From positions 1,922,001-1,986,000 of the forward strand of contig NZ_JAPMLV010000001.1 of assembly GCF_026420145.1 (NCBI RefSeq): a stretch of 64,000 nucleotides of DNA. Reading direction: 5' to 3'. The DNA comes from Enterobacter pseudoroggenkampii (GTDB lineage Bacteria > Pseudomonadota > Gammaproteobacteria > Enterobacterales > Enterobacteriaceae). The position numbers and the translations under genes were made by a program. The notes under the pieces are model-generated. The model did no database searches and was not told where the DNA came from. It worked only from the letters and a program-made list of their open reading frames with translations. Below, one piece after another: positions 16,593-25,600 of this stretch (its first letter is position 1; the number at the start of each line of letters is the position of its first letter).

Positions 16593-17309
16593 TTATTCAA
16601 ACATGGGCGGATAGAGACCGTGACGCCCCGGACGGGCGCCCCCTGCCGGGTCGAACAGCAGGGTGAAAAGCTGCCCGGTAAAGTTACCGCTGTGCACGTG
16701 GGTGTATAGCGGGTAACCGTCGCAGCGGTTGGTCCACCAGTAGCTGGTCTGACGTAGCGGATCAAAACACTCCGCCGCCTGAGGCCAGCCCAGCGTGCTC
16801 TGGCCGTCCTCGTCATAGCCAATCACATCCAGGATGTCGGAGCGCTTTTGCGGCTCGACGGGCTGCGGCGCCGGAATGGTCATCAGCATCTCATCCAGCT
16901 GCGAGGCGGAAAAACTGTTGCGCACCGCGTGCAGCCCCAGGCGCCCAATCTGCTGGTACCAGCTTTCGGCCTGGCTGAGCAGGCTGGTCGACCACTCTGA
17001 CGGGGCGAAGCTCAGCTGAAGGCAAACCGGGTACTGTCGGCCAACGCTGTCGCGGCCGGGCAGCAGACAGCCCATCTGGATCATCTGGCTGCCCAGCATG
17101 GGCGGTACCACATAATTCCAGACTGGCGCTTTCTGGAACTGGCGCTCGCCGCTGCGCTGCTCTTCCTGCTGCCAGGCCAGCAGACCGACCTGAAACCAGT
17201 GTGACCACTGGCGCTGTAAAGTGTCAGGAAAGCGACGCTGCAAAAAATCTCCGGCGCTGGGTAATTTGCCATACCAGCTGTAGCGGTTCATCGCAGGGGT
17301 ATTCGTCAT
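16593..17309 (-). CDS. tagF: T6SS-associated protein TagF
   Basis: TagF (DUF2094) protein, 238 residues. In Pseudomonas and relatives TagF holds the T6SS off post-translationally, and it occurs with or fused to PppA. Conserved blocks are YSWYGKLPSAGDFLQRRFP and WQQEEQRSGERQFQKAP near the N-terminus and the YWWTNR region near the C-terminus. The ATG at 17309 has AAGGA about seven bases upstream; the frame open to 17381 overlaps tssM and lacks homology. Together with the pppA and fha genes it indicates threonine-phosphorylation control. Confidence 0.92.
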   Translation of the reverse strand: MTNTPAMNRYSWYGKLPSAGDFLQRRFPDTLQRQWSHWFQVGLLAWQQEEQRSGERQFQKAPVWNYVVPPMLGSQMIQMGCLLPGRDSVGRQYPVCLQLSFAPSEWSTSLLSQAESWYQQIGRLGLHAVRNSFSASQLDEMLMTIPAPQPVEPQKRSDILDVIGYDEDGQSTLGWPQAAECFDPLRQTSYWWTNRCDGYPLYTHVHSGNFTGQLFTLLFDPAGGARPGRHGLYPPMFE

Positions 17310-17325
17310 ACGGCTGTCCTTGCGG

Positions 17326-20300
17326 TTATGGGCATGAGAAACGGGGAAGCTGGAACGGGTTGCGAATGCTGTTTGGCGCAAACTCCAGCGTGACCTGATG
17401 TCCGTCTACGTTGAAGGTGGCCTGACGGCTCAGGCTACCCGCGCCCGGGCTGGTGCTCGCTTTATCGAAGAAGCGGTTGAGCGCCCAGGCGCCGTTGGTG
17501 ACCAGCGTCGCCGTGCTGCCGTTCGCCAGCCCCAGCTGCATGCGTACCTGGTTGGTGCCGCCCGGCCCCGGCCAGTTCATGATCTGCACGGCCTGCGGAC
17601 CGTGGCTGTAGCGCAGCAGCTGGCCGTCAACGTCCAGGGTCAGGTTCAGAATGGTGTTATCCATTCGTACGGTGCGAACCGTCACCTTGAAGGACGGCGT
17701 CGTTGCGCCATTAGCAAAGAAGGCGTCGCGAATCGACTGGGCCTGCTGGAACGGTCTCAGCAGCCCTTCACTTCCCGGCAGCGTTTTCCCGTCGATGCCC
17801 GGCATAAAGCGCCAGTTGGCCTGCGTGGTGTCCACCTTATTGGTCAGATTGTCGCGGAAGAAAGCGTCCATCAGCCCGGTACCCGGCGCAAACATGCGCG
17901 CGAGATCGTCAGGGGTGACCTCGGTGCTGGCGCTGCGTACCAGCGGGTAGCGACCGGCAATCGCCTGACGGCAGAAACCGCCCACTTCAACGTTAATCCG
18001 CTTACGCACGTTTTCCAGATCACGACGCTGGGTATCGCTGCTGGCGCCCACCGCCATGTTGCTGAACATGGTTTGCAGCCCGCCCGGCAGACGACCGGCG
18101 CTGGCCTGCAGACGGCTGATCGCCTCGCCGCCCGGTGCCGGCATCCCGCTATTGGCCGCGTCCTGGACGGCGGTCAGGTAACGATAGAGTTCATCCACCT
18201 GCTTGAGAAAATCATCAAATACGATGGTCTTCCCCCCCTTCTCCAGCGGCTGCGCCAGCTCAATCATCGGCGCATAGTGGTCGGTGACCAGCTGTTCCGG
18301 CGCCTGGGTGACCACGGCGGCCTGGGTCGGCGCTGCGTCATTGTTGCTGAACAGGGCTTCCAGCGTACGGGTGGCGCGGTTGCTTTGATCCTGCGCTTTG
18401 CCTGCATCTTCTGGCGCTGGCGCATTGCGTGACAGCGTCAGGACCTGGCTCAGGTTCTGCACCAGACGGCGCAGCGGCGAATTGCCGCCGGAGAGCAGGC
18501 GCGCGGTGTTGATGCGCTGGGAAAGGTCGGCGCTGTTATTGAGCTGGATGTCGGCGAGGAAGCGATCCCAGTTGGCGATAAAGTCGCGCATGTAGAGCTG
18601 GCGCACGGCGTTATCGATCTGCTGTTTATCTTCCTGCGCCGTGGCGGCCCCCAGCACCCAGGCGTCATCCTCGTGCAGGGCGGTGGTAACGCTGTCAATC
18701 TGGCCGTTAAAGCTTTTCCAGTAGCCGTCCGGCGTATAAAGACCCGGTACGCCTTCGCTCACCGGCTTGCCGCTTTTGCGGGAAAATACCAGCTCGCTCT
18801 GCGGTCCGCCGAGGTCGGAAAGTGAGACCGGCTTCAGGTTGTCATCATGTTCCAGCAGGCGCTTGAGGCGACCGTAGACGCGGGTTGAAAGCGGCTGCTG
18901 GTTGATCATCGCTCTTTCGCGGGCAACCAGAGATTCATCCTGCGCGTACGGCGAGGCCTGAATTTTCGGTTCCAGCAGCTGCGTCAGGTGCCATTCAAGC
19001 TGCTGCAGCTGCGCCTTCGTGACGTTCTGCGGCAGATTCCGCTGCAGATTGAGCATCACCCACGAATGCAGGAATTTGCCGTCATAGTGCTTCGGCTGAT
19101 ACAGCATCTGATAGGCTTTCAGCGCTTCATAGCTGTATTCCACATCGCTGCCGTTGTCGTTGCGAAGCCAGGTAGTGATGTGCATGGCGACGGCAGGGAG
19201 CAGCATCTGATCCAGCGCTTTCTGGTACAGAGACTGCGCGGCATCGCTGACGTCATCCCCGCGATAGAGCCCCATGCGGCGGGATACGGGCGGATCGTTC
19301 ACATCAAACGCGTCGCTTTTCGGCAGGTCAACCAGACCATTCAGCAGCGGCAGCAGATCGAACAGGTCACGCTGCGGCTGGTTCTGTAGCGCTTTGCTCT
19401 GCTGGTCGAGCAGCGGCACCTTCGCATCCACCTCTGCCAGATAGGTCTTGTTCTTGGCATAGCTGGTGAGCCACAGACCGCCGAGGATAACCAGCAGGGC
19501 CAGCAGCGCCGCGTAACCGGACCAGATCACCGCCCGGTTGCGCAGCTCCCACCAGCGGTTTTCACCTGCGATCCCGGCTTCCTGGAAGATGACATTTTGC
19601 AGCAGATTCTTAATGAAGAAACTCTGGCCTTTAGCACCCGGGATAGGCGCTTCTTTGCTGACCGAATCCCAGTTATCCGCCTCGCCCCCTTCCGGCAGCG
19701 ACAGGGCGCGGTTCAGTTCGCCCATCACCCGGTCGAACGGCATGCCTTCCTGCGTCCCGCTGGCGAAGTAGATCCCGCGCGGAGAGAACTCGGTTTCGAA
19801 GTTGGAGCGGGCAAAGACCGTGCTCAGGTAGTCTGCCAGCAGCGGACGCAGCGCGGCGAACTCCTGCGGGAAGAGATACGCTTCTGCGCGGGTTTTCGCG
19901 TCATGCTCTTTCAGCATGGTTTCCGGCAGCCCGGCATCAAGGCGCTGCTGTAGCAGAGAAAACTCCTGCTGGAAGTTGCCCATCAGGTCGTAATCAGCGT
20001 GTTTGGTTTGCTCCCACGGCAGCGTAAAGCCCCAGATCTGGTCACGCTGGGCTTTATCGTAGTCGGCAAACCACGCGCGGAAGCCTTTAAGCAGGTCGGC
20101 CTTGGTCACCATCACGTACACCGGGAAGCGGATACCCAGCTGTTCATGCAGCTCGGACAGACGCTGGCGCAGGTTCACCGCCTGCTGGCGGGACGCCTCG
20201 GCGGACTGGGTGAGCAGGTCAGAAATGCTGATGGTGATGATGACGCCGTTGATCGGCTGGCGGCGGCGATACTTACGCAGTAACCCCATGAACTCCAGCC

Positions 20301-20946
20301 ATTCGCCGGCGTCCTGCACCTGCTCGCTCTCCTGGGTGGTATAGCGGCCCGCCGTGTCCAGCAGCACCGCCTCATTGGTGAACCACCAGTCGCAGTTGCG
20401 CGTGCCGCCAATGCCCCGCAGCGCGGTCTTACCGAAACGATCGGCCAGCGGGAACTGCAGCCCGGAATTGACCAGCGCCGTGGTTTTACCGGAGCCCGGC
20501 GCGCCGATAATGACGTACCACGGCAGCTGATAGAGATATTGCGTGCTGAAGCGCTGCGTCCACTGGGCGCCCTGGCCCGCTTTGCTGAAGTGCGCTTTTT
20601 TAAGCATCTGCGCGGCTTCATCAAAACGGCTGGCGAGGATCTGCTCCTCGCTGTTCAGCCGCTTCTGCGGATCCGCCGCTTCCGGGCTGGCGGTATTCTC
20701 CTTGAGCTTGTCCATCAGCTTGCGGTTCAGCCAGGCGTTGTACAGGCGCGGCAGAATGTGGCCCTGCGCCCAGAGCAGATAGACCACGGCAATGCTGATA
20801 ATACGGTTCTGCTCAGACTCAAGCGGTCGAGTGTCCACGATGGACAACAGGGGACCAATCATCCAGATCACCGCCGCCAGCGCCGTGACGCCGAGGAAGC
20901 TCCACAGAATGCGGTTGGTCAAAATGGAAAGAAGTGTAGTCAGCAT
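17326..20946 (-). CDS. tssM: T6SS membrane complex subunit TssM (IcmF)
   Basis: Inner-membrane IcmF-family protein, 1206 residues, which forms the trans-envelope channel with TssL and TssJ. Two N-terminal membrane helices (about residues 10-33 and 48-66) are followed by a cytoplasmic NTPase domain with Walker A GAPGSGKT at 148-155. A third helix lies near 470-492 (WSGYAALLALLVILGGLWL). The rest is the large periplasmic domain that contacts TssJ. The Walker motif is intact, so ATP/GTP binding is possible. It starts three bases after tssL. Confidence 0.97.
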   Translation of the reverse strand: MLTTLLSILTNRILWSFLGVTALAAVIWMIGPLLSIVDTRPLESEQNRIISIAVVYLLWAQGHILPRLYNAWLNRKLMDKLKENTASPEAADPQKRLNSEEQILASRFDEAAQMLKKAHFSKAGQGAQWTQRFSTQYLYQLPWYVIIGAPGSGKTTALVNSGLQFPLADRFGKTALRGIGGTRNCDWWFTNEAVLLDTAGRYTTQESEQVQDAGEWLEFMGLLRKYRRRQPINGVIITISISDLLTQSAEASRQQAVNLRQRLSELHEQLGIRFPVYVMVTKADLLKGFRAWFADYDKAQRDQIWGFTLPWEQTKHADYDLMGNFQQEFSLLQQRLDAGLPETMLKEHDAKTRAEAYLFPQEFAALRPLLADYLSTVFARSNFETEFSPRGIYFASGTQEGMPFDRVMGELNRALSLPEGGEADNWDSVSKEAPIPGAKGQSFFIKNLLQNVIFQEAGIAGENRWWELRNRAVIWSGYAALLALLVILGGLWLTSYAKNKTYLAEVDAKVPLLDQQSKALQNQPQRDLFDLLPLLNGLVDLPKSDAFDVNDPPVSRRMGLYRGDDVSDAAQSLYQKALDQMLLPAVAMHITTWLRNDNGSDVEYSYEALKAYQMLYQPKHYDGKFLHSWVMLNLQRNLPQNVTKAQLQQLEWHLTQLLEPKIQASPYAQDESLVARERAMINQQPLSTRVYGRLKRLLEHDDNLKPVSLSDLGGPQSELVFSRKSGKPVSEGVPGLYTPDGYWKSFNGQIDSVTTALHEDDAWVLGAATAQEDKQQIDNAVRQLYMRDFIANWDRFLADIQLNNSADLSQRINTARLLSGGNSPLRRLVQNLSQVLTLSRNAPAPEDAGKAQDQSNRATRTLEALFSNNDAAPTQAAVVTQAPEQLVTDHYAPMIELAQPLEKGGKTIVFDDFLKQVDELYRYLTAVQDAANSGMPAPGGEAISRLQASAGRLPGGLQTMFSNMAVGASSDTQRRDLENVRKRINVEVGGFCRQAIAGRYPLVRSASTEVTPDDLARMFAPGTGLMDAFFRDNLTNKVDTTQANWRFMPGIDGKTLPGSEGLLRPFQQAQSIRDAFFANGATTPSFKVTVRTVRMDNTILNLTLDVDGQLLRYSHGPQAVQIMNWPGPGGTNQVRMQLGLANGSTATLVTNGAWALNRFFDKASTSPGAGSLSRQATFNVDGHQVTLEFAPNSIRNPFQLPRFSCP

Positions 20947-20949
20947 TCC

Positions 20950-22188
20950 TTAGTTTCCTTGCGGCAATCCGTTCAGCTCAGCCTGAGTGTTTTCAGGCGA
21001 CACCAGCAGAGTAATTTCCACACGGCGGTTACGGGCGCGATTTTCAGGCGTCGTGTTCGGCGCCACCGGGTTAATCTCGCCCCGCCCTTCCGCTTTCACG
21101 CGGCCAGGCTGAGAGAGGCTTCCCTGCAGCATTTTCTGTACCGAGCGGGCGCGTTCCAGAGAGAGTTCATAGTTAGAGGCAAAGCGCGCGCTGCGGATCG
21201 GCACATTGTCGCTGTAGCCCACCACCAGAATTTTGCCGCTGACGTTATTCATCGCCTGCGCAATGCGGTGGATGACCGGTTCATAGCGGTCACGCACGAC
21301 GGTAGAGGCAGAAGCAAACAGCCCGTCGCCCTTCAGGATAACGACGCTGCGATCCGCTTCGTCTTTCACCGCGACCAGGCCAGCCTCGATTTCAGGTTTC
21401 AGGAAACCGCGCAGGTTCAGCACAGCCGGAAGCTGACGCGCCGGTTGCTGAATAGTGGTTTCCGGCAGCTGGGACTGATAAATCTTCGCCAGCACCGGGT
21501 TGGTGTTATCGCCAAGACGCCAGTTAAGCACGATATAAAACAGACAGGCGATAAACCCGGCCAGCGCCACGCAGGCCCACAGGGGAACCATCGGCCGCCA
21601 GAGCTTGCGCAGCACCGGACGATCTTCCGGATGGGGTGAAAGCGGCGGCGGATAGCTGCCGCGCACACCGCGGATCATCTGCCACAGCCGCTGCTTGATG
21701 GTTTCAAGCTGGGTGCGGCCGTTATCCAGCACCCGATAGCGTCCTTCGAAGCCCAGCAGCAGGCAGTAGTTGATCATCTCCAGCAGCAGAATGTGCTCGC
21801 GCGGGTTTTGCGACAGGCGCGCCAGCAGCTGGAAGAACTTCTCGCCGCCCCAGGTTTCGTTATGGAACGTCACCAGCAGACCGTTGCTTGACCAGACGCC
21901 GCTGCTGCCCCAGGGGGTGAGCGCGGCGGCCTCATCGAGCGCCGTACACAGGCAGTAACGTGCCCCGACGATCACTTCGTAGGGCAGCCCCGCCTGCTGG
22001 CAGCGGACTTCGAAACGGCGAATCTCATCAATCAGGCGCTGGCGTAACGCCACCTGATCGTCATGGGAGATCGAGTGACGGATCTGCGGAATCGCATTGA
22101 GCAGCGGATTGGCGGCCGCCACCAGCTGATTGTTGCTACTGGCTCCGGTAAAGGCGGCATCACTGCCGGTGTCCTGTCGTTCCTGCAT
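20950..22188 (-). CDS. tssL: T6SS membrane complex subunit TssL with OmpA-like domain
   Basis: DotU/TssL protein of 412 residues, longer than the minimal form. The cytoplasmic helical DotU domain (NPLLNAIPQIR, YCLCTALDEAAALTPWG, EMINYCLLLGFEGRYR) is followed by one membrane helix (about 203-225). A C-terminal OmpA/MotB-type peptidoglycan-binding domain (VVGYSDNVPIRSARFASNYE, then LSLERARSVQ and ENRARNRRVEI) ends the protein. This 'evolved' TssL anchors the complex to the cell wall without needing a separate TagL. It sits between tssK and tssM, as in most loci. Confidence 0.96.
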   Translation of the reverse strand: MQERQDTGSDAAFTGASSNNQLVAAANPLLNAIPQIRHSISHDDQVALRQRLIDEIRRFEVRCQQAGLPYEVIVGARYCLCTALDEAAALTPWGSSGVWSSNGLLVTFHNETWGGEKFFQLLARLSQNPREHILLLEMINYCLLLGFEGRYRVLDNGRTQLETIKQRLWQMIRGVRGSYPPPLSPHPEDRPVLRKLWRPMVPLWACVALAGFIACLFYIVLNWRLGDNTNPVLAKIYQSQLPETTIQQPARQLPAVLNLRGFLKPEIEAGLVAVKDEADRSVVILKGDGLFASASTVVRDRYEPVIHRIAQAMNNVSGKILVVGYSDNVPIRSARFASNYELSLERARSVQKMLQGSLSQPGRVKAEGRGEINPVAPNTTPENRARNRRVEITLLVSPENTQAELNGLPQGN

Positions 22189-22205
22189 ATTAAGCGCTCG
22201 CTTTA

Positions 22206-23549
22206 TTATTCTGTCGGGCTACGGATGGCCCAAAACTCCATATCCAGCCCCGGGAATTCCCCTGCAAGATGCAGGGCGAATGCACCGGACTTATCCATCT
22301 CGTGCCACAGCTCGCTGCCCTTCTCCAGTTCAAAGTAGCTATAGCCGGCATGCCACGGGATCTGCGGCGGCGCGACCGGCATGGCGCGCAGCATAATGCC
22401 CGGCAGCTGAAGCTGAACCAGATCGCGGATTTTCGAGACCGGCGCGACCTTCATCTGCGCCGGGAAATGGGTTTGCAGGTGTTCGCCTGGCACGTTGGCT
22501 TTAACCGCCAGCACGAAGCCGAACTCACGCACCATGCTGGTTTCAGGCACCGTGGCGATGTTCAGGCCGTGAGAGCGTTCGTTAAGCGGCAGCTGAATCG
22601 CGTGGTCTTCCATCACCAGCGACAGCCCCTGACGCAGCATCAGCATCAGCTTGCTGAAGCAGTTTGCCAGATCGTCATGATCGTAAATCGGCAGCACGCT
22701 TTCGGCGGTACGCTGGGACGTCCAGGTGGCGAGCTCGGTCGCAAACGGCAGCCAGCTGCGCCAGAGCGTTTCCGGATGCAGCAGCGGGAGGGTTTTTAAA
22801 TGTGAAACCTCGCCCAGATGACGGTTAACCAGCGACAGCAGCGTGAACTCAATCAGCTCGGAGGTATTAAAGCGGCCGGGCTGGCGCAAACGACCGCCAA
22901 TTTGCTGGCTGCGCTGCACCAGCAGACCGTGCAGATCGTTAATCATGCTGTAGATCTGCGGGCTGTTGTTGGCGTTGAGCATCGGCGGGATGTAGCTGTT
23001 GTCGAGCCGCACGTGGTTGTCGTTACGCTTCTCGGTCACAAACGCCACGCCGATGGCGGTCCACTCTGCCGTGAGGTCTTTTTCCAGCATCAGGGTCAGA
23101 CGCAGGCGGCCAAACTGGACGGTGGCATCCCCCACCGACATGGCGTTATCGTCTTCCACCTCTTGCTCGAAAGCGATGAAGCGCGCCAGCGAGGCCGGTT
23201 CTTCGCTAAAAATCACCTCTTCTCTCTCGCCACGACGTACCGGCAGCGCAAGCACCACCTTTTCGTTAGTGAGATTGTCAGGAATTTTCAGCGGTGCAGG
23301 GCCGTTGCGCCCGTTACGTACCTGGAAAAAGGTGCCGTCCGGCAGCAAACCGCTGCAGTAGCTCAGGGCAATGCATCCCTGACGAAGCATCGCTTCATCC
23401 AGTTCAACGTCGAGAAAGCCCCAGAGATACGACCGCTGTAGTGCGCCCCATTCACGAACATGGTTGAGCAGATAGCTTTCAGTCCGCTGAAAATGGTGTG
23501 GACGCAGGAACATGCCTTCGGTCCAGACGACCTTTTCTGCTTTCGTCAT
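22206..23549 (-). CDS. tssK: T6SS baseplate adaptor TssK
   Basis: Trimeric adaptor (VasE/ImpJ family), 447 residues, which links the baseplate to the TssL/TssM membrane complex. The N-terminal WTEGMFLRPHHFQRTESYL is diagnostic. The C-terminus LHLAGEFPGLDMEFWAIRS is also typical. The ATG at 23549 begins MTKAEKVVW, the common TssK start. AGGA lies about 11 bases upstream, somewhat far. The frame extends to 23594 but that part overlaps the region before tssJ's stop. Confidence 0.96.
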   Translation of the reverse strand: MTKAEKVVWTEGMFLRPHHFQRTESYLLNHVREWGALQRSYLWGFLDVELDEAMLRQGCIALSYCSGLLPDGTFFQVRNGRNGPAPLKIPDNLTNEKVVLALPVRRGEREEVIFSEEPASLARFIAFEQEVEDDNAMSVGDATVQFGRLRLTLMLEKDLTAEWTAIGVAFVTEKRNDNHVRLDNSYIPPMLNANNSPQIYSMINDLHGLLVQRSQQIGGRLRQPGRFNTSELIEFTLLSLVNRHLGEVSHLKTLPLLHPETLWRSWLPFATELATWTSQRTAESVLPIYDHDDLANCFSKLMLMLRQGLSLVMEDHAIQLPLNERSHGLNIATVPETSMVREFGFVLAVKANVPGEHLQTHFPAQMKVAPVSKIRDLVQLQLPGIMLRAMPVAPPQIPWHAGYSYFELEKGSELWHEMDKSGAFALHLAGEFPGLDMEFWAIRSPTE

Positions 23550-23577
23550 GATGATGTGTTTCCTGTTTTGAAGCGCG

Positions 23578-24081
23578 TTACTGGCTGATGACACGAATGC
23601 CGTTCACGTCGAGAAAAACGTTGGCCTGAAGTTCATCTGCTGACCATTTCCAGAACTGGTAGATATGATTTTCGCCAGGCACAGGCAGAGGGAGTGAAAC
23701 GCGCCATTTTTTGCCATCCAGCACCTGATACTCCGCCATCACGCCGATGTAGCGGGCCTCCGGAGAGCTTTGCCCGCTGAGGGTTTTGGACAGCTGTCCC
23801 GGCATCAGGAAGAACACGTCGCTGTTCAGCAGATTCGCGCCAAGCGTGGCCGACGCGTTGTTCTGCAGGGAGTAGAAGTCGCTGGACATGAAATCCGCAT
23901 CGGATTTCAGCAACAGCACCCGGACCTTAAGCGGCGCAGATTCATTGATTTGTGGATGAGCCTGAAACTGCAGATTGTAGCGGGAGGGGTCGCTGTGTGA
24001 AGACGACGTACAACCACTGACCAGGGCGAAAATCGCCGCGTAAAAGAATAACCACAGCTTATGAAAATTTTTATTATTCAT
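23578..24081 (-). CDS. tssJ: T6SS outer-membrane lipoprotein TssJ
   Basis: Lipoprotein of 167 residues that caps the TssLM complex at the outer membrane. The signal peptide ends with the lipobox LVSGC (Cys24). The mature part has the TssJ pattern: NLQFQAHPQINESAPLKVRV followed by LLLKSDADFMSSDFYSLQ. It is the first structural gene after the SH3 lipoprotein and precedes tssK. Confidence 0.94.
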   Translation of the reverse strand: MNNKNFHKLWLFFYAAIFALVSGCTSSSHSDPSRYNLQFQAHPQINESAPLKVRVLLLKSDADFMSSDFYSLQNNASATLGANLLNSDVFFLMPGQLSKTLSGQSSPEARYIGVMAEYQVLDGKKWRVSLPLPVPGENHIYQFWKWSADELQANVFLDVNGIRVISQ

Positions 24082-24104
24082 AAAAATGCGCTCATGAAAG
24101 CCGT

Positions 24105-24599
24105 TTAGTTCAGGATCCAGGTACCGTTAGCGCTGTCTTTGCAGGCTTTGCTGTTGCCATCGACATCGACACAGGTCGCTTTTTTACGCACTTTTGGACG
24201 AATCGCCTGTTTACGCACGGCGGCGTCGTACTGGTCGGCCTTGATAACCGCACGCATCGGGACGTAACCAATCAGCTGATCGTTGCCTTCGTCGGCAAGC
24301 GCCATCCAGTAGTGTTCAACCTGCCCCAGCACCACGTACGTTTTTCCGGTCTCGAGATTACGGATAACTTTGCCGCCGAAGTCAGGTCGGCTCATCAGGG
24401 AAGCCGGATACATGGCACGATACGGTTCGTTGACCGGCGTGAACTCCGTCGGCGGCGTCACAGCGTGACGGTGGGTTAAGGTAACGCCGTTGACCTGGCT
24501 GGTCTCGATCGTATCGTCGTTGATCACAGGTTTTTGCGGCGCTTTACAGCCCGCCACCGCCATTACAAACAGAAGTGAAAACAGTACGCGCATTTTCAT
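24105..24599 (-). CDS. SH3-like lipoprotein at the head of the T6SS operon
   Basis: A 164-residue predicted lipoprotein (lipobox AVAGC, Cys18). The centre (FGGKVIRNLETGKTYVVLGQ followed by VEHYWMAL and GYVPMRAV) has the layout of a bacterial SH3 domain, a fold often used to bind peptidoglycan. The C-terminal tail has a Cys pair (CVDVDGNSKAC). It is the first gene of the T6SS run, 23 bp before tssJ, so it is probably part of the system's envelope equipment. I do not know a standard name for it. GGAA eight bases upstream supports the ATG at 24599. Confidence 0.85.
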   Translation of the reverse strand: MKMRVLFSLLFVMAVAGCKAPQKPVINDDTIETSQVNGVTLTHRHAVTPPTEFTPVNEPYRAMYPASLMSRPDFGGKVIRNLETGKTYVVLGQVEHYWMALADEGNDQLIGYVPMRAVIKADQYDAAVRKQAIRPKVRKKATCVDVDGNSKACKDSANGTWILN

Positions 24600-24657
24600 A
24601 TGCTTTTCCGTAGCGATATTTCGATGATGAAGATAAGGGGATGAAGTTTGACTTAAG

Positions 24658-24676
24658 TGCTATTGTTAAAATAGCA
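24658..24676. promoter_or_regulatory. Inverted repeat near the T6SS operon start
   Basis: Arms TGCTATT and AATAGCA with spacer GTTAA, perfect over seven pairs, 59-77 bp upstream of the first T6SS gene. Position suits an operator in the core promoter region. No regulator can be assigned. Confidence 0.4.
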
Positions 24677-24850
24677 GGATATTTTCGGGGCGTTACTATT
24701 TTAAGGACATAGCTACCGCACGAGCCCTTCAGAATAAGGCCCAGTGTCTTCCTGACATATTTTGACAAACGGTAAGCAAGTTTACATGAGCTTCGCATCA
24801 ATTCAATATTTACCGCCGCGTAACTGTTGGTAAATGAAGCAGTCGGAAAA

Positions 24851-24870
24851 TTATAGGATTAATCCTATAA
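24851..24870. promoter_or_regulatory. Perfect 20-bp palindrome upstream of the T6SS locus
   Basis: A 20-bp perfect palindrome with core ATAGGATTAATCCTAT and no loop, 252-271 bp upstream of the first T6SS gene. The inner 14 bases (TAGGATTAATCCTA) match the RcsAB-box consensus as I recall it (TAAGAATATTCCTA) at 11 of 14 positions. Rcs or another LuxR-type HTH regulator is therefore a candidate. Binding is not shown. Confidence 0.5.
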
Positions 24871-25189
24871 AAAAAACGATTTGCCCCACCCTTTCTTATT
24901 TCCTCACTGCAAAACCACATAACATGATGTTTTATCTATTAAAAACACAAAAGAGAACCACTTTCATTAACGCAATAACGCTATTATCGCCACTACCATA
25001 ATTAGTAGAATTCGCGTTTTTTTGATGTCAAAGGAATATATCTCCGATGAATTATTTGTTGCACTAACAAGGTATCTTTAATATTGAACACGCTTCATCG
25101 CTTGGGTGAGAATATTTCACTTAATGCAGCCCGACGTTAATTTCATGCCGCAAAAAAACTGTATATTTTATGTCGTGATAATTCCACAG

Positions 25190-25203
25190 TAAGGTATACC
25201 TTA
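25190..25203. promoter_or_regulatory. Perfect 14-bp palindrome upstream of the oxidoreductase gene
   Basis: TAAGGTATACCTTA is perfectly self-complementary and lies about 400 bp before the YdeP-like gene and 590 bp before the T6SS operon. It may be a dimeric repressor site. Its distance from either start is long, so its target is uncertain. Confidence 0.35.
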
Positions 25204-25600
25204 TATCTATTATTCATTAAGCCTGAGTAAACCTTCCTGTCATTTCCTCAAACCCAAAATGCCTCCAGCAGCCCGCCAGACGTGAATCGTGGCGATATCT
25301 CCAGCGCATCAGCTTCATTCGAAGTTTTACTGGTACTACATCCTTCCTTGCTCACCGCCATCTATCTCGCCTACCGACCGATAGATAAGATTTATTATTA
25401 AAATGATAAAATTTCGTTATAATTTCTTTAAATATTTAAACATTAATCCCCATAAGCCGCTGTAATAAAAAGAATTTAAGATAAAGCATCTTCCCGCACC
25501 GCATGCGCGTAGCCATACGGTCGTCATTGCTTTTGCTTATTGTCCTGTGCAGCGCTTTTATGGGTTCAGATGTTGTTGACCAAACAAATCAGGAGTGGGT

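Larger units (their letters stand above)
24600..25600. other. AT-rich 1 kb intergenic region with three inverted repeats
   Basis: Divergent gap between the T6SS operon and the YdeP-like oxidoreductase gene. It is much richer in A+T than the genes around it and no convincing ORF lies in it. It should contain the T6SS promoter and the promoter of the oxidoreductase. Three inverted repeats (24658-24676, 24851-24870, 25190-25203) are described separately. I found no clear sigma-54 or Fur site. The composition would suit H-NS silencing, which is inference. Confidence 0.6.

Noticed and set aside
24544..24801. Minus-strand 85-codon ORF at the start of the AT-rich gap
   Set aside because: It overlaps the N-terminus of the SH3 lipoprotein gene in another frame and has no ribosome-binding site or recognisable feature.
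24851..24870. Palindrome as a transcription terminator
   Set aside because: It has no loop and only a short T stretch after it on the minus strand, so an operator is more likely.
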